64,000 nucleotides of DNA from Alistipes sp. (GCA_017536555.1 JAFXHE010000001.1:62001-126000); one strand, 5' to 3'; positions 15,697 through 25,643 are shown, numbered from the stretch's first letter. Notes: generated by a model from the sequence alone, not told the origin. Translations and numbers: made by a program.

Positions 15697-16905
15697 TTAT
15701 TTTGCTGTTACAAGTCTGTAAGTATCCTTTGCAATAACAAGCTCCTCGTCGGTGCAGATAACAGCAGCCTTCACGCGTGAGCCCTCCTTGGTAACCTCAT
15801 AGTCGGTACCGCGCTTGCCACGGTTACGTACCTCGTCGAACTCGATACCCATAAACTCCATATTGCGCAATACATACTCGCGCAACTCGGGAGAGTTCTC
15901 GCCAACACCACCAGTGAATACTACGATGTCAACACCACCCATCTCGGCAGCATACTCGCCCACAAACTTCTTGATGCGGTTGAAGTACATATCACGAGCG
16001 ACGATAGCACGCTCGTTGCCCTCGTCGTAAGCAGCGTCGATATCACGCATATCACTTGAGATGCCTGTAAGACCCTGAACACCCGACTTCTTGTTGAGCA
16101 TAGTGTCGAGCTCCTTGTATGACATACCCTCCTTCTCTGCGATGTATGTAGCTGCGCTCACGTCCATAGAGCCTGCACGTGTACCCATTACAAGACCATC
16201 CAGCGGAGTGAAGCCCATAGATGTATCGAAAGACTTACCATTGAGAACAGCGGTAACAGATGCACCATTACCAATGTGGCAAGTAACAATCTTTGACTTC
16301 TCAAAATCAAGACCAAACATCTCGGCAGCTACGCGAGCAACAAACTTATGGCTTGTGCCGTGGAAACCATACTTACGCACACGATACTTGTCGTAGTACT
16401 CGTAAGGAATAGCGTAGAGGTAGTTGATAGCTGGGATAGTGTGGTGGAACGATGTATCGAACACAGCCACCTGCTTAATACCAGGCAACACCTTCTCCAT
16501 TGAGAGGATACCCTCAAGGTTTGCGGGGTTGTGCAAGGGGGCAATAGAGTATAGTGACTCAATCTTTGCCTTTACCTCATCATCAACAAGGCAGCTATCC
16601 TCGAAGAACTCGCCACCGTGAGCTACACGGTGACCAGCAGCCTTAAGCTCGTCAAGCGACTTGATTACACCGTGCTCGGGGTGTGTCAACGCATCGAGTA
16701 CAAGACGAATACCTGTTGTATGATCTGGGATAGGACAGTGAAGCTCAAACTTATCCTTACCCTGTGGCTTATGAGTGAGGTCACCCTCTGCCAAACCGAT
16801 ACGCTCTACAAGACCCTTTGCAAGGAGCGTGTTTGTTGACTCAACAACATCAAGCACCTGATACTTGATTGATGAGCTACCGCAATTAAGTACTAAAATT
16901 ACCAT
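15697..16905 (-). CDS. ackA: Acetate kinase
   Basis: A 402-residue ASKHA kinase that makes acetate and ATP from acetyl phosphate and ADP. Diagnostic parts are MVILVLNCGSSSIKYQVLD at the N-terminus, the VAHGGEFF and FHHTIP substrate-pocket blocks, KYGFHGTSHKFVA, and CHIGNGASVTA with FTGGVGENS for nucleotide binding. The length is standard. No phosphotransacetylase lies beside it. ptb-buk is directly downstream on the same strand after 183 bp, making a group of acyl-phosphate enzymes. Confidence 0.97.
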   Translation of the reverse strand: MVILVLNCGSSSIKYQVLDVVESTNTLLAKGLVERIGLAEGDLTHKPQGKDKFELHCPIPDHTTGIRLVLDALTHPEHGVIKSLDELKAAGHRVAHGGEFFEDSCLVDDEVKAKIESLYSIAPLHNPANLEGILSMEKVLPGIKQVAVFDTSFHHTIPAINYLYAIPYEYYDKYRVRKYGFHGTSHKFVARVAAEMFGLDFEKSKIVTCHIGNGASVTAVLNGKSFDTSMGFTPLDGLVMGTRAGSMDVSAATYIAEKEGMSYKELDTMLNKKSGVQGLTGISSDMRDIDAAYDEGNERAIVARDMYFNRIKKFVGEYAAEMGGVDIVVFTGGVGENSPELREYVLRNMEFMGIEFDEVRNRGKRGTDYEVTKEGSRVKAAVICTDEELVIAKDTYRLVTAK

Positions 16906-16956
16906 TTTATGAAAATATTTATTGTTAATGTTTTACTCGAGACTTTAAAAACGTAA

Positions 16957-16964
16957 CAAAGTTA
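16957..16964 (-). promoter_or_regulatory. Predicted ackA promoter -7 box
   Basis: TAACTTTG on the minus strand matches TAnnTTTG, 52 bp before the ackA start. The 16906-17250 spacer is AT-rich and otherwise holds only the divergent promoter at 17183; I see no gene in it. Confidence 0.5.
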
Positions 16965-17182
16965 ATAAAATAAATGGGAGTTTCCAACCATTTTTACACC
17001 TTTTTTTTTGGTCATTATTATACATCACACTTTGACCCATACTTTTTATCGTCAATATCAGTATCTAATTATCCAAATGCGCGATATTACAATTAGTCCA
17101 AAATTTGCCATTTAGCCCCATTAAAAATTGTGCCAGGCAACAAAAATAATCAAGCGGTATTTTTTCTTTGAAAAAGATTTGT

Positions 17183-17190
17183 TATCTTTG
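17183..17190 (+). promoter_or_regulatory. -7 box (TATCTTTG) of the DUF349 gene; fixes its start
   Basis: The box lies inside the longer open frame that begins at 17128, so that upstream start cannot be used by this promoter. The ATG at 17251, 60 bp downstream, is the likely start. Confidence 0.6.
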
Positions 17191-17250
17191 CGGGAAATAC
17201 GTGCCCGCGGATGCGCACGGCACGAGCATAACTTAAAACTATTGAAAGCG

Positions 17251-19215
17251 ATGGCTACTGAAAAAACTAATCTTACGGCTCCCGCGGAGCCTGTCGGCAC
17301 AACCGCCGAAGATACGCAGACGACTACCATGACAACCAACGTAAGCACAGACGACACCTACAGCAATCTTCCCAACGAGGAGAGTGCGCAGCCTATGAGC
17401 GAGGCTTTTGCCGACGAGGAGGCTGCCCTCGCTGCCGATGAGGCAGGTCTCGATATTGGCGAGGAGACAGCCGAAGAGGTAGAGGCAGCACCCGTTGCTG
17501 GCGATGACCTCACAGGATTGAGCGAGGAGGAGTTAGTAGCTCTCTTTGCCTCAAAGATTGAGTCGGAGCCAGTGCAGACACTACGTCCCGTGGTCGAGGC
17601 CATCAAAATAGCATTCTACAAGCAGCACCGCGCAAAGGTGGATGCCGAGCGCAAGGCATTCGTTGAGGCTGGTAACGACGAGGAGACATTTACCCCCACT
17701 CCCGACGAGTATGAGCAGCGTTTTAAGGAGCTGTTTGCAATATACCGCGAGCACCGCGACAAGCATATAGCTATGCTCGAGGCTGACAAGGCAGAGAACC
17801 TCAAAATAAAGTTGCAGATTATTGAGGAGCTTAAGGAGCTTATCAACTCTGACGAGACTATGAACACCACGTTTACCCGCTTCCGCGAGTTGCAGCAGAA
17901 GTGGAAGGAGACAGGTCTGGTGCCACAGCAGAATGTCAAAGACCTCTGGGAGACATACAACCTCCACGTCGAGAACTTCTACAACTTCATCAAGATTAAC
18001 AAGGAGCTTCGTGACCTCGACCTCAAGAAGAACTACGAGATAAAACTCGCATTGGCAGAGCAGGCAGAGGCACTTGCCCTCGAGACACAGGTTGTGGAGT
18101 CTTTCCGCAAGTTGCAGAAGTTGCACGACGAGTGGCGTGAAACAGGCCCTGTTGCCACCGAGTATAAGGAGGTGCTATGGGAGCGTTTCAAGGAGGCCTC
18201 AAGCCGCATAAACAAGCGTCACCAGGAGCACTTCGAGCAGCTCAAGGCAGAGCAGAACAAGAATCTTGCACTCAAGAGTGAGTTGTGCGAAAAGACCGAG
18301 GCTCTCTCGGCACAGCCCATCCTCACTCGCAAGGAGTGGAACAAGGCGAGTGACGAGCTGCTTGAGATACAGAAGGTATGGAAGACCATTGGCTTTGCAC
18401 CAAAGAGAGATAATAACCGCATATACGAGCGTTTCCGTGCTGCGTGCGACAAGTTCTTTGAGCTTAAGCGCGAGTTCTACGCAGGTATGAAGAGCGAGAT
18501 GGAGCATAACCTCGCCCTCAAGAGTGAGTTGTGCGAGCAGGCAGAGGCACTTGCCGTATCGGAGGATTGGAAGCACGCCACAGACGAGCTTATAGCACTT
18601 CAGGCAAAGTGGAAGCAGACAGGTCCCGTGGCACGTCGTCACTCTGACGTTATCTGGAAGCGTTTCCGCGCGGCTTGCGATAAGTTCTTCGAGCGCAAGG
18701 CTGCACACTTCTCATCTATCGACAGCGAGCACGAGCAGAACCTCAAGCTCAAGCAGGCACTCATTGAGGAGATGCGTGCTGCGGACATCAAGAGTGGTGG
18801 CTTTGAGGCTGTCAAGGAGTTCCAGCGTCGCTGGAGCCAGATAGGCTTCGTGCCCATCAAGCAGAAGGATGCTCTACAGAAGGAGTATAAGAGCATCGTT
18901 GACGAGATGTTCCAGACGCTTCGTTCATCGGAGCGTGACCGCTCAATGAAGCGTTTTAAGGAGCGCGTAAGCAATATGAAGGGTGGCTCGCAGCTACGCT
19001 CTGAACGAGAGCGTCTCTACAACAAGGTACGCCAGATGGAGCAGGATATCGCACTTTTGGAGAACAACATCGGCTTCTTCTCTAAATCCAAGAACGCCGA
19101 GAGCCTCATCGCAGATGTACGTGAGAACATCGAGCGCACAAAGCGCGATATGGCAGAGCTTATCGAGAAGATATGTCTTATCGACGAGGAGGAGAAGAAG
19201 AACGCTGCAAAGTAG
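17251..19215 (+). CDS. DUF349-repeat protein
   Basis: A 654-residue soluble protein from the chosen ATG at 17251. The first ~110 residues are acidic, Ala/Thr/Glu-rich and probably disordered. After them come about five DUF349 repeats of 70-75 residues. Each carries the helical signature 'lq.kWk.tG.vp.......lw..F....d.ff..': LQQKWKETGLVP, LHDEWRETGPVA, IQKVWKTIGFAP, LQAKWKQTGPVA and FQRRWSQIGFVP. The C-terminus is a coiled coil (ERERLYNKVRQMEQDIALLENN). DUF349 proteins have no firmly assigned function that I can state. pyrG starts 58 bp downstream and may be co-transcribed. Confidence 0.85.
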   Translation: MATEKTNLTAPAEPVGTTAEDTQTTTMTTNVSTDDTYSNLPNEESAQPMSEAFADEEAALAADEAGLDIGEETAEEVEAAPVAGDDLTGLSEEELVALFASKIESEPVQTLRPVVEAIKIAFYKQHRAKVDAERKAFVEAGNDEETFTPTPDEYEQRFKELFAIYREHRDKHIAMLEADKAENLKIKLQIIEELKELINSDETMNTTFTRFRELQQKWKETGLVPQQNVKDLWETYNLHVENFYNFIKINKELRDLDLKKNYEIKLALAEQAEALALETQVVESFRKLQKLHDEWRETGPVATEYKEVLWERFKEASSRINKRHQEHFEQLKAEQNKNLALKSELCEKTEALSAQPILTRKEWNKASDELLEIQKVWKTIGFAPKRDNNRIYERFRAACDKFFELKREFYAGMKSEMEHNLALKSELCEQAEALAVSEDWKHATDELIALQAKWKQTGPVARRHSDVIWKRFRAACDKFFERKAAHFSSIDSEHEQNLKLKQALIEEMRAADIKSGGFEAVKEFQRRWSQIGFVPIKQKDALQKEYKSIVDEMFQTLRSSERDRSMKRFKERVSNMKGGSQLRSERERLYNKVRQMEQDIALLENNIGFFSKSKNAESLIADVRENIERTKRDMAELIEKICLIDEEEKKNAAK

Positions 19216-19273
19216 TAACCACACCAAGACTCGGTACGCAGATTTAGCAAATTAAGTAAACACAGATACACTC

Positions 19274-20899
19274 ATGAAACTATCTAAACCAAAGTACATA
19301 TTTGTCACAGGTGGTGTAGCATCATCACTTGGCAAAGGTATTATCTCGGCATCTATCGCCCGTCTGTTGCAGGCGCGAGGCTACTCGGTAACGATCCAGA
19401 AGCTCGACCCCTACATCAACGTCGACCCGGGTACACTCAATCCCTATGAGCACGGAGAGTGCTATGTTACAGAGGATGGTACAGAGACCGATCTTGATTT
19501 GGGACACTACGAGCGTTTTACCTCGATACAGACCACCAAGAACAACAACGTCACCACAGGTAAGATCTACCAGTGTGTGATTGAGAAGGAGCGTAGCGGC
19601 GAGTTCTTGGGCAAGACCGTACAGGTTATCCCCCATATCACCGACGAGATTAAGCGTCGCGTGCAGCTCCTCGGTGCCACAAAGAAGTATGATGTGATCA
19701 TCACAGAGATTGGTGGTACGGTGGGCGACATTGAGTCGTTGCCATTTATTGAGTCTGTACGCCAGTTGCGCTACCAGCTCGGCTACCAGAACACGGTACT
19801 TGTACACCTCACACTAATACCTTATATGGCAGCATCAGGCGAGCTTAAGACAAAGCCTACACAGCACTCTGTCAAGGAGTTGCTGTCGTACGGATTGCAG
19901 CCCGATGTCCTCGTACTCCGTTCAGAGCACGTCTTGAGCCAGGATATACGCCGCAAGGTGGCACTCTTCTGTAACGTTGCACCCGAGGCTGTGGTTGAGT
20001 CTATCGACGTTCCCACAATCTATGAAGTGCCCCTGCGTATGCACAACCAGCACCTCGACGAAGTACTCCTCGAGAAGCTCGGTCTTAAGGCTGACCAGGA
20101 GCCCGACCTTGCAGAGTGGGAGGCATTTGTTGAGAAAATCAAGAACCCGAAGAGCGTTGTCAACATCGCGCTCGTAGGTAAGTACACCGAGCTCCCCGAT
20201 GCCTACAAGTCTATCAGCGAGTCGTTTATCCACGCTGGTGCCGTCAACGAGGTTAAGGTCAAGCTACACTACGTAAACTCGGAGACCCTCACAAACGACA
20301 ATATCAACGATAAGCTCAAGGATATGTCGGCGGTTATGGTTGCCCCAGGCTTCGGCAATCGTGGCATCGAAGGTAAGCTTGTTGCTGTTAGGTACGCCCG
20401 CGAAAACAATGTGCCCTTCTTTGGTATCTGCCTCGGTATGCAGTGCGCCGTTATCGAGTTTGCACGCAACGTCATCGGCTGGAGCGACGCTAACTCTATG
20501 GAGATGGCGCAGACTCCGCACGCCGTCATCGACCTTATGGCAGAGCAGAAGAACATTACAGCTATGGGTGGCACAATGCGTCTTGGTGGCTATCCCTGTG
20601 CTTTGGCTAAAAACTCACGCGTGGCAAAGGCTTATGGCACACTCAACATCGTTGAGCGTCACCGCCACCGCTACGAGTTCAATAGCCACTTTATCAACGA
20701 CTTCGAGGCCGCAGGTATGCAGGCTGTAGGTCGCAACCCCGAGACAGGTCTTGTAGAGGTTGTAGAGATTCCGTCGCACCGCTGGTTTGTCGGCACGCAG
20801 TACCATCCAGAGTACCACTCTACCGCTGCAACGCCACACCCGCTGTTTGTGGCATTTGTGAAGGAGGCTATAAAATATCGTGACGAGAAGGCACAATAA
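19274..20899 (+). CDS. pyrG: CTP synthase
   Basis: A 541-residue enzyme that aminates UTP to CTP with glutamine and ATP. The N-terminal synthase domain (about 1-270) starts KYIFVTGGVASSLGKGIISAS and includes KLDPYINVDPGTLNPYEHGE. The C-terminal class I glutamine amidotransferase domain has the nucleophile in FFGICLGMQ and the His-Glu pair in YHPEYHS. The length is standard. It lies between the DUF349 gene and yidC on the same strand. Confidence 0.98.
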   Translation: MKLSKPKYIFVTGGVASSLGKGIISASIARLLQARGYSVTIQKLDPYINVDPGTLNPYEHGECYVTEDGTETDLDLGHYERFTSIQTTKNNNVTTGKIYQCVIEKERSGEFLGKTVQVIPHITDEIKRRVQLLGATKKYDVIITEIGGTVGDIESLPFIESVRQLRYQLGYQNTVLVHLTLIPYMAASGELKTKPTQHSVKELLSYGLQPDVLVLRSEHVLSQDIRRKVALFCNVAPEAVVESIDVPTIYEVPLRMHNQHLDEVLLEKLGLKADQEPDLAEWEAFVEKIKNPKSVVNIALVGKYTELPDAYKSISESFIHAGAVNEVKVKLHYVNSETLTNDNINDKLKDMSAVMVAPGFGNRGIEGKLVAVRYARENNVPFFGICLGMQCAVIEFARNVIGWSDANSMEMAQTPHAVIDLMAEQKNITAMGGTMRLGGYPCALAKNSRVAKAYGTLNIVERHRHRYEFNSHFINDFEAAGMQAVGRNPETGLVEVVEIPSHRWFVGTQYHPEYHSTAATPHPLFVAFVKEAIKYRDEKAQ

Positions 20900-20950
20900 A
20901 CAGCACTATGCACCGTTCAGTAGAGCGACTGCATCACAACAGAAATTAAC

Positions 20951-20994
20951 CATCGGGGCGTCGTTTCAATTGCATTGAGGCGACGTCACCGATG
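20951..20994 (+). terminator. Hairpin after pyrG (possible terminator)
   Basis: CATCGG-GCGTCG-TCAAT (20951-20970) pairs imperfectly with ATTGA-CGACG-CCGATG (20974-20994) around a 3-nt loop. No T-run follows directly, so it could also be an mRNA-stabilising structure in the 155-bp spacer before yidC. Confidence 0.45.
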
Positions 20995-21054
20995 AATAGT
21001 AACCAACAAACATCTTTTTGAGGGGGCCGCAGCCCCAGATAACTAAACGAGGAA

Positions 21055-22983
21055 ATGGATAAAAAAACGATTATCGGACTGATACTTATGGTTGCCGTAT
21101 TTGTCGGCTTTACTTGGTATCAGGGCAGCGAGGCAGAGAAGTATAACGAGTGGAAGAGGGAGCAGGCTGCCGTTGAGCAGGCATTAGCCGATAAGCAGGC
21201 AGAGGAGCGCAGAGCACAGCAGGCTATCGAAGATGCTATGAGCGAGGAGGAGCGTATGCAACGCGACTCTATTGAGGCGGCACGCAAGCTCAACGCAGAG
21301 TTGTATGCATACGGCTCACAGTTGCTCGCAGCGAAGAATACCGCAGATGAAAACTTCAGCGTGGAGAACGACGTAATGAGGGTTGACTTCTCGACACGAG
21401 GCGGTAAGATTGTAAATGTCACACTTAAGAACTACACCAAGTATGCCGAGGGCGAGCGCACCGAGCTTGTCGAGTTGATGCAGCCTGCAAGTGTAGTATT
21501 CAATATGGATCTTTTGTCCGAGAGTGGCACTGCTATTAACAGCGAGGAGTTCTCGTATGACTACACCATAGATACAGCCGACCAGAGCACAAAGGTAGCT
21601 ATGACGCTTAACCTGTCGGCAGATGCATACATCAAGTACATATACACCATCTACAACACCAGCAACCCCAGCCGTGACTACCTCATCGACTTCGATGTTG
21701 ACGTGCAGGGCGTGGAGAGGCATCTTGCACAGGCTGGCGTGATGGACTTCAGCTGGAAGATGCGTACAAATATGAACGAGCGTGGCTTCCAGAATGAGAA
21801 TATGGCAACTACCATTGCCTACTATGAGGATGGCGATATGGATGACCTTGGTGCCGATGGCAAGAATGAGAACGTAGAGGGTGTTGAGTGGATAGCACTC
21901 AAGCAGCAGTACTTCTCATCTGTGCTTATCTCTGGGGAGTTGCTAAATGCTGATTTATCGTTTGTGACATCTGCACGTGAGGGTGCTGACTACGTTAAGG
22001 AGTTTAACACCAAGCTACACATACCCATCAACGCTAACCAGCAGACCTACAACTTTGCCTTCTACTATGGCCCTAACGACTTCAAGATATTAAATAACGT
22101 TGAGTTTGAGGGCGAGAAGAGCAATATTGAGGAGCTTATCCCTATGGGCGGTATGCTTGTGGGCTGGATCAACCGCATATTTACCATTCCCATCTTCAAC
22201 TGGTTGAGTGACAATGGCTTTAACTTTGGTATCATCATCCTCATTCTCACAATCTTGGTTAAGCTTATCATCTTGCCACTGACGTATAAGAGCTATATGT
22301 CTACTGCCAAGATGCGTGCTATTCGTCCCGAGTTAGACGAGCTAAATGCCAAGTATCCACGTCAGGAGGATGCAATGAAGAAGCAGCAGGCAATGATGGA
22401 GCTATATCAGAAGGCTGGCATCAGCCCTATGGGTGGCTGTCTGCCACTACTTATCCAGATGCCTATCTTGTGGGCAATGTTCCGCTTCTTCCCTGCAAGT
22501 ATCGAGCTTCGTGGCGAGAGCTTCTTGTGGGCAGATGACCTGTCATCATACGACAGCGTACTCAAGTTGCCATTCAACATACCCTTCTACGGCGACCACG
22601 TGAGCCTCTTTGCGTTACTAATGGCAGTAGCTCTCTTCGGGTACTCGTTCATCACCTACAAGCAGCAAGCAGCAACCACAGCAGGTCAGCCTGGTGCAGG
22701 TATGATGAAGTTTATGATGGTGTACTTTATGCCTGTGATGATGTTGTTCTTCTTTAACAACTACTCATCGGGTTTGTGCTACTACTACTTCTTGTCGCAG
22801 ATATTCACTATGATTATTATGTTTGTGATACGTCACACCGTTGACGACGAGAAGGTACGCGCCAAGCTACTTGCGGCAAAGGCTCGTCCCAAGAAGAAGT
22901 CGAAGTTCCAGGAGCGTTACGAGGAGGCTCTCAAACAGCAGCAGGAGCAGCTCAACCGTGAGCAGCGTCGTATGCGTAGATAG
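21055..22983 (+). CDS. yidC: Membrane protein insertase YidC
   Basis: A 642-residue inner-membrane insertase that helps membrane proteins fold with or without SecYEG. It has an N-terminal signal-anchor helix (TIIGLILMVAVFVGFTWYQ) and a charged linker. A large periplasmic beta domain spans about 85-360. The conserved core of five helices starts near residue 380, with the family block GGCLPLLIQMPILWAMFRFFP. The C-terminus is strongly basic and Gln-rich (KKKSKFQERYEEALKQQQEQ), as expected for ribosome contact. A perfect 18-bp terminator hairpin follows. Confidence 0.97.
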   Translation: MDKKTIIGLILMVAVFVGFTWYQGSEAEKYNEWKREQAAVEQALADKQAEERRAQQAIEDAMSEEERMQRDSIEAARKLNAELYAYGSQLLAAKNTADENFSVENDVMRVDFSTRGGKIVNVTLKNYTKYAEGERTELVELMQPASVVFNMDLLSESGTAINSEEFSYDYTIDTADQSTKVAMTLNLSADAYIKYIYTIYNTSNPSRDYLIDFDVDVQGVERHLAQAGVMDFSWKMRTNMNERGFQNENMATTIAYYEDGDMDDLGADGKNENVEGVEWIALKQQYFSSVLISGELLNADLSFVTSAREGADYVKEFNTKLHIPINANQQTYNFAFYYGPNDFKILNNVEFEGEKSNIEELIPMGGMLVGWINRIFTIPIFNWLSDNGFNFGIIILILTILVKLIILPLTYKSYMSTAKMRAIRPELDELNAKYPRQEDAMKKQQAMMELYQKAGISPMGGCLPLLIQMPILWAMFRFFPASIELRGESFLWADDLSSYDSVLKLPFNIPFYGDHVSLFALLMAVALFGYSFITYKQQAATTAGQPGAGMMKFMMVYFMPVMMLFFFNNYSSGLCYYYFLSQIFTMIIMFVIRHTVDDEKVRAKLLAAKARPKKKSKFQERYEEALKQQQEQLNREQRRMRR

Positions 22984-22999
22984 AGTCACGCGACTATGC

Positions 23000-23040
23000 A
23001 TAAATGAGGGTATCACATTGTTTGTGATACCCTCATTTAT
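23000..23040 (+). terminator. yidC terminator, 18-bp perfect hairpin
   Basis: The arms ATAAATGAGGGTATCACA (23000-23017) and its exact complement (23023-23040) are separated by 5 nt. The downstream flank is AT-rich without a long T-run. Confidence 0.8.
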
Positions 23041-23051
23041 AATATTAGGTA

Positions 23052-23080
23052 TTGCACAACCGATATTTTTACTATCTTTG
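23052..23080 (+). promoter_or_regulatory. Promoter of the M64 peptidase gene
   Basis: TTG (23052-23054), 18 bp, then TATCTTTG (23073-23080), 24 bp before the ATG at 23105. Confidence 0.6.
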
Positions 23081-23104
23081 TCAAAATTAATGTGAATTTT
23101 GTCT

Positions 23105-25624
23105 ATGAGAGAGTCTACCATACTACTAATCGCCGTTATCGCAATGTTCTTTGTGGGGTGCGACAACCACTTTAGTAACGATATGCCGTCAACAGACCAA
23201 GATACTTCGCTATATGAGGATATTGAGGCTACCACAGAGGACAACACGCGGACGTATATTGATGACTATGCTATCTATTGGAGCGAGAATGACCTATTGA
23301 GTGTCTTCTACCGCAATACACTAAATAGTCAATATATCTTCACGGGTGAAAGTGGCGAAAAGTACGGCACATTTACCTATGTCGCAACACCCAATGGCGT
23401 AGGCGAGAGCCTAAACAACCTATATGCCCTCTATCCATATCGTGAGGATGCATCAATATCGTCAACGGGCGTTATCACAACTACCCTACCTGACGTACAG
23501 AGATATAGCGTAGACTCATTTGCTGCGGGGTGCAACACAGCTATTGGCGTAAGTTATGGCGACCATAATAGCGTGTCGTTCAAGAATGTATGTGGCTACC
23601 TCAAAATACAACTTTGGGGCGAAGGCAACGTCAAGAGCATTATGCTCAAGGGCAATAATGGCGAATCAATAGCTGGTAAGGCAACCATCGCAATAGCGAG
23701 TGATGGTTTACCCGAGGCTACTCTCACAGATGACCTGTCGCAAACAATCACACTAAACTGCGAAGAGGGCATAGCACTATCTAACAACAACCAGACACCA
23801 ACGACATTCTGGTTTGTGCTCCCCGAGACAACATTCACAAAGGGTATATCTATCACCGTGACCGACAACAGTGGCGCGATATACAGTAAGCACAGCGATA
23901 AGCCCCTATCTATCTCTCGCAATACCATACAACCTATGGCGGCACTTGAGGCGATATTTACCTTGCCACAGCCCGACAACCAGATATGGTACACCACAAC
24001 AGATGGGCAGCAAATTACATCGCTCGGAGAATTCGATGCGCAAATACAAAAGCAGGAGTGGGTCAACAACAGGTGGGTTATCACATTTGACAAGACCGTC
24101 ACGGAGGTAGGCTACGAAGCATTTGACCGTAAATCTACGCTTATGAGCATATCGCTACCTAACAGCGTAACGTCCATTGGCACTTATGCCTTTTATTACT
24201 GTAGCAACCTTGAGTCGATAACTATGTCTAATCGTTTGGAGAGCATAGGCGAGTTGGCTTTTAGCGACTGCATCAAGCTGAAGGATATAACATTGCCATC
24301 GAGCATCAAGAGCCTTGCGGCAGGCGCATTTTATAATTGTGATTCTCTAACAAGTATCACCTTCCCCGAAGGCACACAATCTATCGGTGGTTTTGCCTTC
24401 GACCTTTGCGACAAACTTGTCTCGATATACACATTAGCCACAACGCCTCCTACCCTGGGTAACGGCGCTTTCGAGAAGGACAAAGTAGTTATCTACGTCC
24501 CCGCTATTGCGGATGCAGCATATAGATTGCACCCTGTTTGGGGACAATACTTTATCAATGGCGAGGTATACTCATCTTCCGACTACTCGATGGATGGCGA
24601 AGTAGAGATATTGCAGCAAGCCAAGAGTGGCAATGGCATAGACATCGTGTTTATGGGAGATGGCTATTCTGACCGTCTAATAGAGATGGGTAACTATGAG
24701 GCAGATATGCGAACTGCTATGGATATGCTCTTCAGCGAGGAGCCTTATAGCACATTCCGTGACCTCTTTAACGTATATATGGTCAAGTGCGTATCAAAGC
24801 GAGAGGGTGTTTCGGAGGACAACACACGTGGCAACACAGCCTTTAACTGTTACTTCAAAGGCGTAGAGATAAAGCACGACGAGTGGGTGCCTTATGATTA
24901 TGCGCGTAAGGCCATCAGCGACAGACGCATCGACAATGCTATGCTAATAGTAATTCTCAACAGCTCGATTTATGGCGGTACCTGCTATATGCACGTGCCA
25001 AGCTACGACTATGAAGTCAATAGCTACGGAAATGGTACCAGCGTATCATTCTTCTCAACTGGCGGCAATCAGGAGACCCTCAAGCAGCTACTTTTGCACG
25101 AGGCGGCAGGTCACGGCTTTGCAAAGCTTGCCGACGAGTACTTCTACGAATCAAACGGACATATCTCTAGTAAAGAATATTACATAGCTTTAGAACTCGA
25201 TGATTATGGCTGGTATAAGAATGTAGATTACGCCTTAGAGGGCAGCAAGAATGCCTCTAACATCAAGTGGAGACACTTCCTCGAAGATCTGCGCTACGCC
25301 TATGATGGGTTAGGAGTCTTTGAAGGCGCATATACCTTCCTCACTGGAGCATATCGCCCCACAGACATAAGCATAATGCGCCACAATGTAGGCGGCTTTA
25401 ATGCCCCATCACGTGAGGCTATCTACCAACGCATACACCACCTCGCTTATGGCACGAGCTGGACATACAACTACGAGACATTTGTGGAGTACGACGCCAA
25501 AAACCGCAAGAGTGCTCAACAAGCCTCTATGAGCAGTCTGATATACAGCGAGTATCCACATACAGCACCGCCAGTTATAACACATCGCAATTGGCGCGAT
25601 ATTGTGGCAGAGTATGCCGAGTAG
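23105..25624 (+). CDS. M64 (IgA-peptidase-like) metallopeptidase lipoprotein with BspA-type repeats
   Basis: An 839-residue lipoprotein. The chosen start is ATG 23105, since the earlier TTG adds only two residues. The lipobox FFVGC gives Cys19. Residues of about 40-285 resemble Mfa-like/fimbrillin-type N-terminal domains of Bacteroidales (TRTYIDDYAIYWSENDLLSVF). Residues of about 325-480 hold BspA/LRR_5 repeats (SLPNSVTSIGTYAFYYCSNL and similar). From about 500, after DIVFMGDGYSDR, comes the M64 peptidase domain with HEAAGHGFAKLADEY: H665, E666, H670, D677. It is probably an outer-membrane or secreted protease. Immunoglobulin as substrate is only the family's founding example. It forms a single-gene unit with its own promoter. 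Confidence 0.85.
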   Translation: MRESTILLIAVIAMFFVGCDNHFSNDMPSTDQDTSLYEDIEATTEDNTRTYIDDYAIYWSENDLLSVFYRNTLNSQYIFTGESGEKYGTFTYVATPNGVGESLNNLYALYPYREDASISSTGVITTTLPDVQRYSVDSFAAGCNTAIGVSYGDHNSVSFKNVCGYLKIQLWGEGNVKSIMLKGNNGESIAGKATIAIASDGLPEATLTDDLSQTITLNCEEGIALSNNNQTPTTFWFVLPETTFTKGISITVTDNSGAIYSKHSDKPLSISRNTIQPMAALEAIFTLPQPDNQIWYTTTDGQQITSLGEFDAQIQKQEWVNNRWVITFDKTVTEVGYEAFDRKSTLMSISLPNSVTSIGTYAFYYCSNLESITMSNRLESIGELAFSDCIKLKDITLPSSIKSLAAGAFYNCDSLTSITFPEGTQSIGGFAFDLCDKLVSIYTLATTPPTLGNGAFEKDKVVIYVPAIADAAYRLHPVWGQYFINGEVYSSSDYSMDGEVEILQQAKSGNGIDIVFMGDGYSDRLIEMGNYEADMRTAMDMLFSEEPYSTFRDLFNVYMVKCVSKREGVSEDNTRGNTAFNCYFKGVEIKHDEWVPYDYARKAISDRRIDNAMLIVILNSSIYGGTCYMHVPSYDYEVNSYGNGTSVSFFSTGGNQETLKQLLLHEAAGHGFAKLADEYFYESNGHISSKEYYIALELDDYGWYKNVDYALEGSKNASNIKWRHFLEDLRYAYDGLGVFEGAYTFLTGAYRPTDISIMRHNVGGFNAPSREAIYQRIHHLAYGTSWTYNYETFVEYDAKNRKSAQQASMSSLIYSEYPHTAPPVITHRNWRDIVAEYAE

Positions 25625-25643
25625 CGGATACCCCAAAAACAAA

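Noticed and set aside
17128-17250. Upstream extension of the DUF349 gene from a start at 17128
   Set aside because: A clear promoter -7 box (17183-17190) lies inside the extension, and the added residues (MCQATKIIKRYFFFEK) look unlike the acidic N-terminus that follows. The ATG at 17251 is preferred.
17581-18708. Long minus-strand frames opposite the DUF349 gene (Leu/Val/Cys-rich)
   Set aside because: Their composition is the mirror of Lys/Glu/Gln codons on the true strand, and no motif or start signal supports them.
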